Shown one piece after another: positions 51,235 to 59,013 of a stretch of DNA of 64,000 bases. This DNA is from CAZXBB01 sp964638815 (GTDB lineage Bacteria; Planctomycetota; Phycisphaerae; Phycisphaerales; SM1A02). Within the stretch, counting starts at the first letter, position 1. Each line of letters opens with the position of its first letter. The stretch is taken from the NCBI GenBank assembly GCA_964638815.1, contig CAZXBB010000319.1, forward strand, positions 1-64,000, in the 5' to 3' direction. The position numbers were made by a program, and so were the translations under genes. The notes below the pieces were generated by a model. The model was not told the origin of the DNA. It was given only the letters and a program-made list of their open reading frames with translations, and did no database searches.

Positions 51235-52194
51235 ATGACGACGATCGAGCGCCCCATCACGGACCGACGGCTGCACGACGCCGCGATCGCGCCGCGCGCG
51301 CTCGCCGCCGACGACCTGCGCGAGCTCATGGAGCAGGTCAACGCGACGGCGGATCAGCTCTCGCGCACCCAGGTCATCCTCCAGAACGAGGTCACCCGGC
51401 TGCGCCGGGAGCTCGAGGAGGCGAACAAGAAGCTCCGTCGCTCGCGCTCCCTGGCCGCGCTCGGCGAGATGGCCGCGGGCATCGCCCACGAGATCCGCAA
51501 CCCCATCGCGGCCATCCAGCTCACGGCGCAGACGCTCGCGGAGGAGGTCGAGGCGGATTCCGGCCGGCGGCTGCTCTGCGAGAAGATCCGCAGGGCCGTC
51601 GACACCGCCGACGCCATCGTCCGCGACGTGCTGCTCTTCGCGCGCGACATGACGATCCGGCCGACGCCCACGACGGCCCGGGAGCTCGTCGCTCACGCGG
51701 TCGCCGGCTGCGAGGCCGTGACGCTGCGGGGCGGCGTGGACGTCGCGATCGACGTCCCCGACGATGAGACCTTCATGCTCGAGGTGGACACGCACCTCAT
51801 GATGCAGGCGATCGGCAACGTCGTGCGCAACGCCGTCGAGGCGATGGCGGAGCAGGAAGGGCCGCGCAAGCTGCGCGTCACGGCCGCCCGCGAGCGCATC
51901 CGCGGCGGCGACGGACGCGGCGCGCACCTCGTGCTGCTGACCTTCGAAGACACCGGCCCCGGCATCCCGCCGGAGGTCGTCGACCGGATGTTCAACCCGT
52001 TCTTCACGACGCGTCCGACCGGCACGGGTCTCGGGCTGGCGATCGTGCATCGCATCATCGACGCGCACGGCGGCCAGATCCAGGTCCGGCGCGCGGCGAT
52101 CGGGGGAGCGCGGGTGGACCTCTGCCTGCCGCCGCGTGCGGCGTGCGGCGACGCGAGCAACGAACAAGTCCCTCAGGAGATGGTGGCCCCATGA
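51235..52194 (+). CDS. Cytosolic sensor histidine kinase of the flagellar cascade (FlrB/FleS-like)
   Basis: The 319-residue kinase has an N-terminal coiled coil and no membrane helix. His85 lies in AAGIAHEIRNPIAAI (H-box), then N box (GNVVRNAVEAM), DTGPGIPP and [13 protein letters not shown]. It resembles FlrB/FleS/AtoS, which activate class III flagellar genes through a sigma-54 activator. That activator gene follows with an ATGA overlap, a firm pairing. A ribosome site GGATGA lies before ATG 51235. Confidence 0.82.
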   Translation: MTTIERPITDRRLHDAAIAPRALAADDLRELMEQVNATADQLSRTQVILQNEVTRLRRELEEANKKLRRSRSLAALGEMAAGIAHEIRNPIAAIQLTAQTLAEEVEADSGRRLLCEKIRRAVDTADAIVRDVLLFARDMTIRPTPTTARELVAHAVAGCEAVTLRGGVDVAIDVPDDETFMLEVDTHLMMQAIGNVVRNAVEAMAEQEGPRKLRVTAARERIRGGDGRGAHLVLLTFEDTGPGIPPEVVDRMFNPFFTTRPTGTGLGLAIVHRIIDAHGGQIQVRRAAIGGARVDLCLPPRAACGDASNEQVPQEMVAP

Positions 52195-53660
52195 GCAAGA
52201 TCCTGATCGTCGATGACAAGGAAATGATGCGCGACAGCGTTGCGACGACCCTTTCTCGCAAGGGGCACGCCGTGACCACCGCCCCCGGCGGGAAGGCCGC
52301 GATCAAGAAGATCACGGAAGGTCGCGTCGACGTCGTCGTGACCGACCTCCAGATGCCCGAGATGGACGGGCTCGAGCTGCTGACGGAGATCCGTGCGATC
52401 GACGACCAGTTGCCCGTCGTGTTCATCACGGCGTTTGGCACGGTGGAGACGGCGGTGGCCGCGCTGAAACAGGGCGCATTCGACTACATCACGAAGCCGT
52501 TCTCAGGCGACGAGCTCCTGCTCGCCGTCGAGCGGGCGATCGAGCACCGGCGTCTCGTCCACGAGAACCAGGTGCTCCGCGCGGCCGCGACGCCGTCCGG
52601 CACGCGGCCGGCGCCGCACCAGCACTCGCTTATCGGCTCCGGCGGCGTCATGCGCGGCCTGCTCGAGCGGCTCGAGCGGCTCGCCGCCAGCCACGGCACC
52701 GTGCTCATCACGGGCGAGTCCGGGGCCGGCAAGGAGGCCGCCGCCCGGCGCATCCACGAGAAGTCGCCCCGGCACGACCAGCCGTTCCTCGCGATCAACT
52801 GCGCTGCGCTCTCCACGAGCCTGCTGGAGTCGGAGCTGTTCGGGCACGAGAAAGGCGCGTTCACCGGCGCCGACCGCCTCCGCAAGGGCCGCTTCGAGCT
52901 CGCCGACGGAGGCACGCTGCTGCTCGACGAGATCAGCGAGATTGCGCCGTCCGTGCAGGCGAAGCTCCTTCGCGTGCTCCAGGAGCAGAGCTTCGAGCGC
53001 GTGGGATCGAGCCGGAGCCTCTGTGTTGACGTGCGCGTGATCGCCACGACCAACCGCGACCTGCCCATCGAGGTCGCCGGCGGGCGATTCCGCCAGGATC
53101 TCTACTACCGGCTGAACGTGCTGCCGCTCACGATGCCGGCGCTGCGCGAGCACTCCGAGGACGTGCCGGAGCTCGCCGGGTACTTCCTCGCGAGGGTCGC
53201 CGAGCGCGAGGGCAAGGAGCCGAAGACGCTCGAGCCGGGCGCGATCGACCTGCTCCGGCGGTACGGCTGGCCGGGGAACGTGCGCGAGCTTCAGAACATC
53301 TGCGAGCGCGCTGCCGTGCTCACTCGCGGCGAGACGATCATGGCGTCGCTCATCGCGCCGTGGCTCGGCACGATGACGCGGGCGACGGTGACTCCCGGGC
53401 AGCCGGCGGTCCCCGCGCAGGCGTCGGGACTTCCGGCGTCGATGGTCGAGGCCAAGCCGACCACGGAGCAGGCGTCGAACATCGTCTGCGACGGCGACGT
53501 GACCCTCGACGACGTCGAGCGCGAGGTGATCGTGGCGACGCTTCAGCACAACGGCGGCCACCGCCAGAAGAGCGCCAGGGCGCTCGGGATCGGCGTGCGG
53601 ACGCTCGGGCTGAAGCTCAAGAAGTGGAAGGAGCAGCGCATTGTCGAGCAGACGCTCTAG
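52191..53660 (+). CDS. Sigma-54-dependent response regulator (FlrC/FleR-like)
   Basis: The 489-residue activator has a receiver (Asp52 in VVVTDLQMPEMDG), an AAA+ core with Walker A GESGAGKE, ELFGHEKGAFTGAD holding the sigma-54-contacting GAFTGA, and a Fis-type helix-turn-helix (HRQKSARALGIGVRTLGLKLKKW). The kinase upstream would phosphorylate it. A possible sigma-54 site lies at 53794, before flgB. It is coupled by ATGA to the kinase gene. Confidence 0.88.
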   Translation: MSKILIVDDKEMMRDSVATTLSRKGHAVTTAPGGKAAIKKITEGRVDVVVTDLQMPEMDGLELLTEIRAIDDQLPVVFITAFGTVETAVAALKQGAFDYITKPFSGDELLLAVERAIEHRRLVHENQVLRAAATPSGTRPAPHQHSLIGSGGVMRGLLERLERLAASHGTVLITGESGAGKEAAARRIHEKSPRHDQPFLAINCAALSTSLLESELFGHEKGAFTGADRLRKGRFELADGGTLLLDEISEIAPSVQAKLLRVLQEQSFERVGSSRSLCVDVRVIATTNRDLPIEVAGGRFRQDLYYRLNVLPLTMPALREHSEDVPELAGYFLARVAEREGKEPKTLEPGAIDLLRRYGWPGNVRELQNICERAAVLTRGETIMASLIAPWLGTMTRATVTPGQPAVPAQASGLPASMVEAKPTTEQASNIVCDGDVTLDDVEREVIVATLQHNGGHRQKSARALGIGVRTLGLKLKKWKEQRIVEQTL

Positions 53661-53663
53661 TCA

Positions 53664-53687
53664 GCATTCTGCATGGACCGGGTCGTC
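53664..53687 (+). repeat. ATGCAT-type intergenic repeat copy upstream of flgB
   Basis: GCATTCTGCATGGACCGGGT and the four bases after it match 5445-5468 at 22 of 24 positions. It lies four bases after the stop of the sigma-54 activator gene, in the 183-base gap before flgB. The rest of the gap holds a possible sigma-54 promoter and no gene. Confidence 0.65.
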
Positions 53688-53793
53688 TCGCCCCACCGGC
53701 CGCGAAGCGCAGCTTCGGCCGGACCGACGCGGCGCCGCGCACGTTCTGCGGAGCGCGTCGCCGCCGCGCGGGATGGCGGTGCGGCGGGCGCGA

Positions 53794-53809
53794 CGGTCCG
53801 CCGTTTGCT
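53794..53809 (+). promoter_or_regulatory. Candidate sigma-54 promoter before flgB
   Basis: GG (53795-53796), ten bases, then GC (53807-53808) with TTGCT, the minimal -24/-12 layout; the -24 box is otherwise weak (CGGTCCG). It lies between a sigma-54 activator gene and flgB, with start near 53820, 24 bases before ATG 53844. High GC makes chance matches frequent, so the call rests mainly on context. Confidence 0.35.
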
Positions 53810-53843
53810 GGAGTCCTGGTCCCGGGACGAGGGCAACCCGCGC

Positions 53844-54278
53844 ATGATCGACGGCGTCACCAATGGCGATGCGATTCCCGTACTGGAGCGGCTGTTCCAG
53901 TTCGCGGGCGGGCGGCACCGCCTCATCGCCAACAACATCGCGAACCTCGATACGCCGGACTTCCGGCCGGTGGACGTCTCGGTGGAATCCTTCCAGGCCG
54001 AGCTCGGCCGGGCGGTGGACGAGCGTCGGGAGCGGCATGGCAATTCCGGCGGCGATCTCTACCTCGAGGCGTCGCGGCAGGTGGAGCTCGAGGCCGATCG
54101 CATGATCCTCCACCCGGAGCCCCTCGGCGACAACATCCTCTTTCACGACCGCAACGATCGGGATCCGGAGCGGCTCATGCAGTCTCTCGTCGAGAACTTC
54201 ATGAGCTTTCGGACGGCGGCCGATCTGCTTCGCAACCGGTTCCAGCTCATCAACACGGCCATTCGCGAGCGACTCTGA
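53844..54278 (+). CDS. flgB: Flagellar basal-body rod protein FlgB
   Basis: FlgB, 144 residues, is the proximal rod subunit: LFQFAGGRHRLIANNIANLDTPDFRPVDVSVESFQAEL (the ANNIANLDTP signature) and C-terminal LVENFMSFRTAADLLRNRFQLINTAI. GAGGG is 13 bases before the ATG. It is exported through the flagellar apparatus and heads the rod/basal body genes. Confidence 0.92.
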   Translation: MIDGVTNGDAIPVLERLFQFAGGRHRLIANNIANLDTPDFRPVDVSVESFQAELGRAVDERRERHGNSGGDLYLEASRQVELEADRMILHPEPLGDNILFHDRNDRDPERLMQSLVENFMSFRTAADLLRNRFQLINTAIRERL

Positions 54279-54309
54279 TCCGCGTTCCGTTCCGGAGTAG
54301 TCACCACGC

Positions 54310-54714
54310 ATGTACGGCGCCCTCGACATTTCGACCTCCGGACTCATCGCCCAGCGGACGCGGCTCACCGTGGCCTCCGCCAACCTGATGAACGCCCGCA
54401 CGCTGCTGAACGCCGACGGCGCGTACGAACCGTACCGGCGTCGCTCGGTTCTGCTCGGCGTCGGCGACCCGGAGCGGAGCGAGCCCCTGGGCGTCCACGT
54501 CGAGGCGATCGAGATCGACGACGGACCGCTGCGCAAGGAGTACGAGCCGGAGTCGCCGTATGCCGATGAGGCAGGGTACGTGGAGTACCCGAACATCAGC
54601 TCCGTGGTCGAGCAGATGAACTCGATGCAGGCGTTGCGCTCCTACGAGGCGAACATCGCCACCGTCGAGGCGACCAAGTCGATGATGAGCGTGGCCCTCC
54701 AGATGCTGGGATGA
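54310..54714 (+). CDS. flgC: Flagellar basal-body rod protein FlgC
   Basis: FlgC, 134 residues, starts MYGALDISTSGLIAQRTRLTVASANLMNA and ends YPNISSVVEQMNSMQALRSYEANIATVEATKSMMSVALQML, the shared rod/hook N- and C-terminal helices. The usual SNLAN after ASAN is SANLMNART. Standard length. GGAG precedes the ATG. A large inverted repeat separates it from fliE. Confidence 0.92.
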   Translation: MYGALDISTSGLIAQRTRLTVASANLMNARTLLNADGAYEPYRRRSVLLGVGDPERSEPLGVHVEAIEIDDGPLRKEYEPESPYADEAGYVEYPNISSVVEQMNSMQALRSYEANIATVEATKSMMSVALQMLG

Positions 54715-54719
54715 GGATG

Positions 54720-54816
54720 AAGCGACGAAGCGACAGAGCGAAGAAGCGACGAACGGGTAGCGCGGCGGGAGGCCACGGCCGCGCATGCCCTCCGCCGCCC
54801 CTTCGCTTCGTCGCTT
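54720..54816. repeat. Large inverted repeat with GCGACGAA-type arms between flgC and fliE
   Basis: AAGCGACGAAGCGA (54720-54733) is perfectly inverted at 54803-54816. Inside, a G/C-rich arm (GCGGCGGGAGG) has an imperfect partner (CCTCCGCCGCC), so the whole gap could fold as one long hairpin. Arms share the GCGACGAA unit seen at 29473-29496 and 16057-16072. Confidence 0.7.
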
Positions 54817-54838
54817 GGTCGATCGCGGAGTGGAAGAC

Positions 54839-55153
54839 ATGAGCGACCCCCTCGGATTGATCGGGACTTCCGGAATCGCGCCGCTCCCGGGCGCGGGGGC
54901 GTCGGCCGGTCCGGGCCGCGCCGCCGTGGACGGCCCCGGCTTCCGCAAGGTGCTCGAGGAGCAGATTGCGCGGGTCAACGAGCTTCAGCAGGACGCCAAG
55001 GAGGCGGCGGAGGAGTTCGGCGCCGGCCGGCGTGACGATGTGGAGGGCGTGATCCTCGCGACGCAGAAGGCCGACGTGGCCTTCCACATGCTGCTCCAGA
55101 TCCGGAACAAGATGATGAACGCGTACGAGGAGGTCAAGCAGATACGGGTTTGA
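54839..55153 (+). CDS. fliE: Flagellar hook-basal body complex protein FliE
   Basis: FliE, 104 residues: after a Gly/Ala-rich start, FRKVLEEQIARVNELQQDAKEAAEEFGAG and VEGVILATQKADVAFHMLLQIRNKMMNAYEEVKQIRV, the C-terminal rod signature. It links MS-ring and rod and is the first export substrate. ATG 54839 has GGAG eight bases upstream; an earlier in-frame ATG (54785) lies in the inverted repeat. Confidence 0.9.
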   Translation: MSDPLGLIGTSGIAPLPGAGASAGPGRAAVDGPGFRKVLEEQIARVNELQQDAKEAAEEFGAGRRDDVEGVILATQKADVAFHMLLQIRNKMMNAYEEVKQIRV

Positions 55154-55280
55154 TCCGATTTCGGGGGGACGGGGGGTTCGCGCGGTGCTTTCGCCAGGAT
55201 GGCGCTCCGTCGCGCGACCGTGACTCGGTGAGCACGACGGGGCCGGCAGTGGACCGGCCGCGAGGCATGGAGGCCGTTCG

Positions 55281-56963
55281 ATGCTGGGTATGCGCAAGAC
55301 GACTGAGAAGCTGGTGGGGCAGTTGCGCGGGTTCTCGGGAACCGCGAGGCTGCTCTTCGGCGCGCTCATGGTCATCCTCGTCATGGGCCTGGTCCTCGTG
55401 ATGACGTTCGCGGGGCGCTCGGAGCTGACCGCGCTCGGAATCGGGGCCAACGTCAAGCCGGAGATCCGGACGGCGGCGGTCCAGTACCTCGACTCGCGCG
55501 GGATCAAGTGGGCCGAGACCGGCACGGGCGACCTGCTCGTCCCGGCCGAGCAGAAGTACCAGGTGCTCGCCCAGCTCACCGAGAACAAGCTGATCACCAC
55601 CGAGCAGATCGACTTCGGGAGCATCCTCCAGGATGACAGCCCGTTCACCGACCGCGCGACGCGTCAGAAGCGGTTCCTCATCGTGAAGATGAGCGAGGTC
55701 TCCCGCATGATCAGCGAGCTGAGCGGCATCGAGCACGCGAAGGTCGTGATCGATGAGCCCGATCGCTCGGGCGGACTCGGGGCGGCGCGGATCGCGTCAA
55801 CGGCCTCCGTCACGGTGCTCCCGACCGGCGACCAGCTCCTCCAGACGAAGGCGGACGCGATCGCCCGGCTGGTCGCGGGCGCCCACGCGGACCTCAAGGT
55901 CGAGAACGTCACGGTCGTCGATGCGCGGACCGGGCGGGCGATGATCGCGCGGAACGACGACGACCTGCCCGCAACGCGCTACCTCGAGATGAAGCGGGCG
56001 CACGAGAAGCTCGCCAAGCAGACGATCGAGCGGGCGCTGTCGGTGTACCCGGGCGTCGTCGTGGCGGTGAACGCGCACGTCAACGCGACCGAGGAGGTCC
56101 TGGAGAGCACGACCTACAACGACCCGAAGAGCGGCCTCGCGGCGGAGTCGAACCGCGAGCAGACCTCGACGACCGAGACCGGGAGCCGCGAGCCGGGCGT
56201 GCGACCGAACACGGGGCAGGATCTCGCAGGCCGCAACCGGTCGACCGTCATGAGCGACATCCGGGGCGACTCGAAGCTCGTGAACGCATTCGGCAACACG
56301 GAGAGCCATCGCCGCGACCCGAAGGGGTACGCGGTGCAGATCAACGCGACGGTCCTCGTGCCGCGCTCCTACGTCATGCGTCTGCTCCAGGGCGCCCCGG
56401 GGCCGGAGGAGGCCGAGCCGCCCGCTCCCGATCCCCAGGCGGTCGAGGCGAAGTCAGTGGAGGTCCGTGACGAGATCAAGCGGCTCGTCGAGCCGCTGAT
56501 CGACACCGGGCCGCTGTCCGGCGCCGTGCCCGGGACGGTCGTCGTGAGCACCTTCGCCGACGCGATCGGAACGAGCCTCGGCGTGCCCGGCGGCGGCAGC
56601 GCGAGCGCCGGCGGGAGCGGTTTCGCCGGCGGCATGGTCAGCGAGGGCATCATCAAGACGGGCGGGCTCGGTGCGCTCGCGCTGGTGAGCCTGACGCTCA
56701 TGTTCATGATGGTGCGCCGGGCGAGCCGCGAGGAGGAGCTTCCGTCCGCGGAGGAGCTCGTCGGCATCCCGCCCGCGCTCACCGGACCCGACTCCGACCT
56801 CGTGGGCGAGGCGGACGAGACGGTCGCGGCGATGGAGGGTCTCGAGATCGGCGAGGACGCGGTGCGCCGGCAGCAGATGATCGAACAGATCAACGACCTC
56901 GCGGCGAACGCTCCGGACGAAGCAGCCGCGCTCCTGCGCAAGTGGATCAAGATCGACGAGTAA
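55281..56963 (+). CDS. fliF: Flagellar MS-ring protein FliF
   Basis: FliF, 560 residues: transmembrane helix 1 (about 24-45), two ring-building motifs (ALGIGANVKPEIRTAAVQYLDSRG, GIEHAKVVIDEPDRSGG with ASVTVLPTG), a beta-collar region (about 290-330), helix 2 (about 455-475) and a C-terminal FliG-binding tail (EAAALLRKWIKIDE). GGAGG precedes ATG 55281. The 127-base gap after fliE has no gene. This protein founds the basal body in the inner membrane. Confidence 0.93.
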   Translation: MLGMRKTTEKLVGQLRGFSGTARLLFGALMVILVMGLVLVMTFAGRSELTALGIGANVKPEIRTAAVQYLDSRGIKWAETGTGDLLVPAEQKYQVLAQLTENKLITTEQIDFGSILQDDSPFTDRATRQKRFLIVKMSEVSRMISELSGIEHAKVVIDEPDRSGGLGAARIASTASVTVLPTGDQLLQTKADAIARLVAGAHADLKVENVTVVDARTGRAMIARNDDDLPATRYLEMKRAHEKLAKQTIERALSVYPGVVVAVNAHVNATEEVLESTTYNDPKSGLAAESNREQTSTTETGSREPGVRPNTGQDLAGRNRSTVMSDIRGDSKLVNAFGNTESHRRDPKGYAVQINATVLVPRSYVMRLLQGAPGPEEAEPPAPDPQAVEAKSVEVRDEIKRLVEPLIDTGPLSGAVPGTVVVSTFADAIGTSLGVPGGGSASAGGSGFAGGMVSEGIIKTGGLGALALVSLTLMFMMVRRASREEELPSAEELVGIPPALTGPDSDLVGEADETVAAMEGLEIGEDAVRRQQMIEQINDLAANAPDEAAALLRKWIKIDE

Positions 56964-56972
56964 ACGACACCG

Positions 56973-58007
56973 ATGAGACCCGGACAGAAGCTCCCCAACA
57001 GTTCGGACGACCTCGACGGCGTCACCAAGGCCGCGATCCTGCTGCTCTCGCTCGAGCACCAGGCCGCCGGCACGATGCTGCGCGAGCTGAGCGCGGACCT
57101 CGTCGAAGAGGTCACGCGCGTCCTCGCGCAGCTCGGCGAGATCCCTTCGCAGCTCTCCGACGAAGTGGTCGAGGAGTTCTACGGGATGCGTCTGGCCAGC
57201 CTCAACGCGCGCGAGGGCGGGCTCGAGTTCGCGAAGATGCTCGTCCGCGAGTCGCTCGACCCGAAGCTGGCCGACAAGGTCATCGGGCAGATGCAGACGC
57301 AGGTGCAGAAGGCGCCGTTCTCGTTCCTCCAGCGCGCCGAGAGCGAGAACCTCCTGACGTTCATCGTCGACGAGCACCCGCAGACGATCTCGCTCATCAT
57401 CAGCCACCTGTCGCACCACAAGGCGTCGGAGATCCTGCTCGGTCTCCCGGAGCACAAGCAGGTCGAGGTCGTCCGGCGCGTCGCGAACATGGAACAGACG
57501 AACCCGGCCGTCATCCGCCAGGTCGAGCAGGGGCTCGAAGCGCGTCTCGCGAACATGCTGGTTCACTCGATGGAGAAGGTCGGCGGCGTCGAGACGGTGG
57601 CGGAGATCCTCAACCTGTGCGACCGCTCCACGGAGAAGACGATCCTCGAGGGCGTCGAGTCGGAGGACCCGGAGCTCGTCGAGCAGATCCGGCGACTGAT
57701 GTTCGTCTTCGAGGACATCCTGCTCGTCAACGACAAGGGTATCCAGGCCGTTCTCAAGGAAGTCGACAACGACGAGCTGATCCTCGCCCTGAAGACCGCG
57801 AGCGAGGAGCTTCAGCAGAAGATCTTCGGCAACATGTCCGCCCGCGCGAGCGAGCTCATCAAGGAGGACATGGAGTACATGGGCCCCGTGCGTCTGAGCG
57901 ACGTCGAAGCCGCCCAGCAGCGCATCGTCGACATCGTGCGTCGCCTCGAGGAGAGCGGCGAGATCATCATCTCCGGACGCGGCGGCGAGAAGGACATGGT
58001 CGTATGA
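56973..58007 (+). CDS. fliG: Flagellar motor switch protein FliG
   Basis: FliG, 344 residues: N-terminal FliF-binding domain (DLDGVTKAAILLLSLEHQAAGTMLREL), middle domain with EHPQTISLIISHLSHHKASEIL, and C-terminal torque domain (FVFEDILLVNDKGIQAVLKEVDNDELILALKTAS) with the charged Asp/Glu/Arg residues that meet MotA. It follows fliF by nine bases. Standard length. Its TGA overlaps an ATG opening a repeat-rich frame. Confidence 0.94.
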   Translation: MRPGQKLPNSSDDLDGVTKAAILLLSLEHQAAGTMLRELSADLVEEVTRVLAQLGEIPSQLSDEVVEEFYGMRLASLNAREGGLEFAKMLVRESLDPKLADKVIGQMQTQVQKAPFSFLQRAESENLLTFIVDEHPQTISLIISHLSHHKASEILLGLPEHKQVEVVRRVANMEQTNPAVIRQVEQGLEARLANMLVHSMEKVGGVETVAEILNLCDRSTEKTILEGVESEDPELVEQIRRLMFVFEDILLVNDKGIQAVLKEVDNDELILALKTASEELQQKIFGNMSARASELIKEDMEYMGPVRLSDVEAAQQRIVDIVRRLEESGEIIISGRGGEKDMVV

Positions 58008-58234
58008 AGAAGGTACGCCGGAGCGCCGGCACGAAGGCGCGAGAGGGCAGGGCTTCCGGCGCCGGCGCGTCCAACCGTGGTTCCGTCGCGCTCGCGGGCG
58101 TTCGCGCCGCGGGCGTTCGGGCCGCGGGCGTTCGCGCCGCGGACGTTCGCGTCTCGTCTCCACGCGTCTTGCCCCCACGCGTCTTGCCCCCACGCGTCTC
58201 GACCCCACGCGTCTTGCCCCCCCCATGCCCCTGA
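58004..58234 (+). CDS. Questionable 76-codon frame made of 15-bp repeats, between fliG and fliH
   Basis: An ATG overlapping the fliG stop as ATGA opens a 76-codon frame that overlaps fliH by ten bases. The product is basic, starting MKKVRRSAGTKAREGRASG, then Val-Arg-Ala-Ala-Gly and Pro-Arg-Val-Leu-Pro repeats from the two 15-bp arrays. It resembles no family. For it: both coupling points and frame-keeping units. Against: low complexity, and most likely it is just spacer. I rate it doubtful. Confidence 0.25.
   Translation: MKKVRRSAGTKAREGRASGAGASNRGSVALAGVRAAGVRAAGVRAADVRVSSPRVLPPRVLPPRVSTPRVLPPPCP
58094..58220. repeat. Two adjoining 15-bp tandem repeat arrays, four copies each
   Basis: Array one repeats GCGGGCGTTCGCGCC at 58094-58108, 58109-58123, 58124-58138 and 58139-58153. 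Array two repeats CACGCGTCTTGCCCC at 58161-58175, 58176-58190, 58191-58205 and 58206-58220. Both lie between fliG and fliH; the second reaches to within four bases of the fliH start, leaving no purine-rich ribosome site. Confidence 0.93.
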
Positions 58235-59013
58235 TCAAGCCCAACCAGTCCCCGCCCCGTGCCGGCTCCGCAGCGCTCGCGCTCGACCTCTGCGACTTGC
58301 AGCAGCAGGCCGATCTCGTGGTCGCGAAGGCGCGGCGCGACGCCGCGGAGATCATCGCGGCGGCGCGGCAGGAGGCGGCGGCGATCGTGGCGGCGGCGGG
58401 CGAGCGAGGGTACCACGACGGAATGGAGCGCGGTCTGGTCGAAGGCCGCGAGGAGGGCGCCGCGGCGGCGCGGACCGAAGTCGGGGCCGCGCACGAGGAG
58501 CGGCTCAGCGAGATCGCCGCCGCATGGACGGCGACGCTCGAGCGGTGGGAGCAGCGCTTCGCGTCGATGCTGCTGGACGCGCGCGAGGACGTGCTGACCT
58601 TCGCGTTCGCGATGGCGCGCAAGATCGTCCTGCGGACGCCGGAGGTCGACCCCACCGTCGTCCGCGCCCAGCTCGCGGAGACGCTGTCGCTCCTGTGCCG
58701 ACCGTCCGAAGTGACGATCGAGGTGCACCCGGACGATCGCCCTCTCGTTGACGAGTCACTGCCCGCGCTGCTCGAGTACATCGCGAAGTGCGAGCACGCC
58801 CACGTCCGCGAGAGCACCGCGATCACGCGCGGCGGATGCATCGTGCGCACGGCCCACGGGGCGATCGACGCCACCCTCGAGAAGCAGATCGACCGCATCG
58901 CGGAAACGCTGCTGCCGGCGCGCCCGGACGCGGAGCCGCGGGCGGGCACGGACACGGGCACCGGCACGGACGCGAGCGCGAGCAGGAACGCCGGCGCGGA
59001 GCCGGCCCCGTGA
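58225..59013 (+). CDS. fliH: Flagellar assembly protein FliH
   Basis: FliH, 262 residues: coiled AKARRDAAEIIAAARQEAAAIVAAAGERGYHDGMERGLVEGREEGAAAARTEV with the GxxxG-like start, then a globular C-domain (FAFAMARKIVLRTPEVDPTVV, VTIEVHPDDRPLV). It binds and restrains FliI at the export gate. The C-terminal tail has Gly-Thr-Asp repeats from hexamer units near 58934-58975. Upstream is a pyrimidine-rich repeat with no Shine-Dalgarno site. Confidence 0.88.
   Translation: MPLIKPNQSPPRAGSAALALDLCDLQQQADLVVAKARRDAAEIIAAARQEAAAIVAAAGERGYHDGMERGLVEGREEGAAAARTEVGAAHEERLSEIAAAWTATLERWEQRFASMLLDAREDVLTFAFAMARKIVLRTPEVDPTVVRAQLAETLSLLCRPSEVTIEVHPDDRPLVDESLPALLEYIAKCEHAHVRESTAITRGGCIVRTAHGAIDATLEKQIDRIAETLLPARPDAEPRAGTDTGTGTDASASRNAGAEPAP

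Noticed and set aside
53664..53843. An extended FlgB start at ATG 53673
   Set aside because: It would translate the intergenic repeat and the candidate promoter; the FlgB family begins near ATG 53844.
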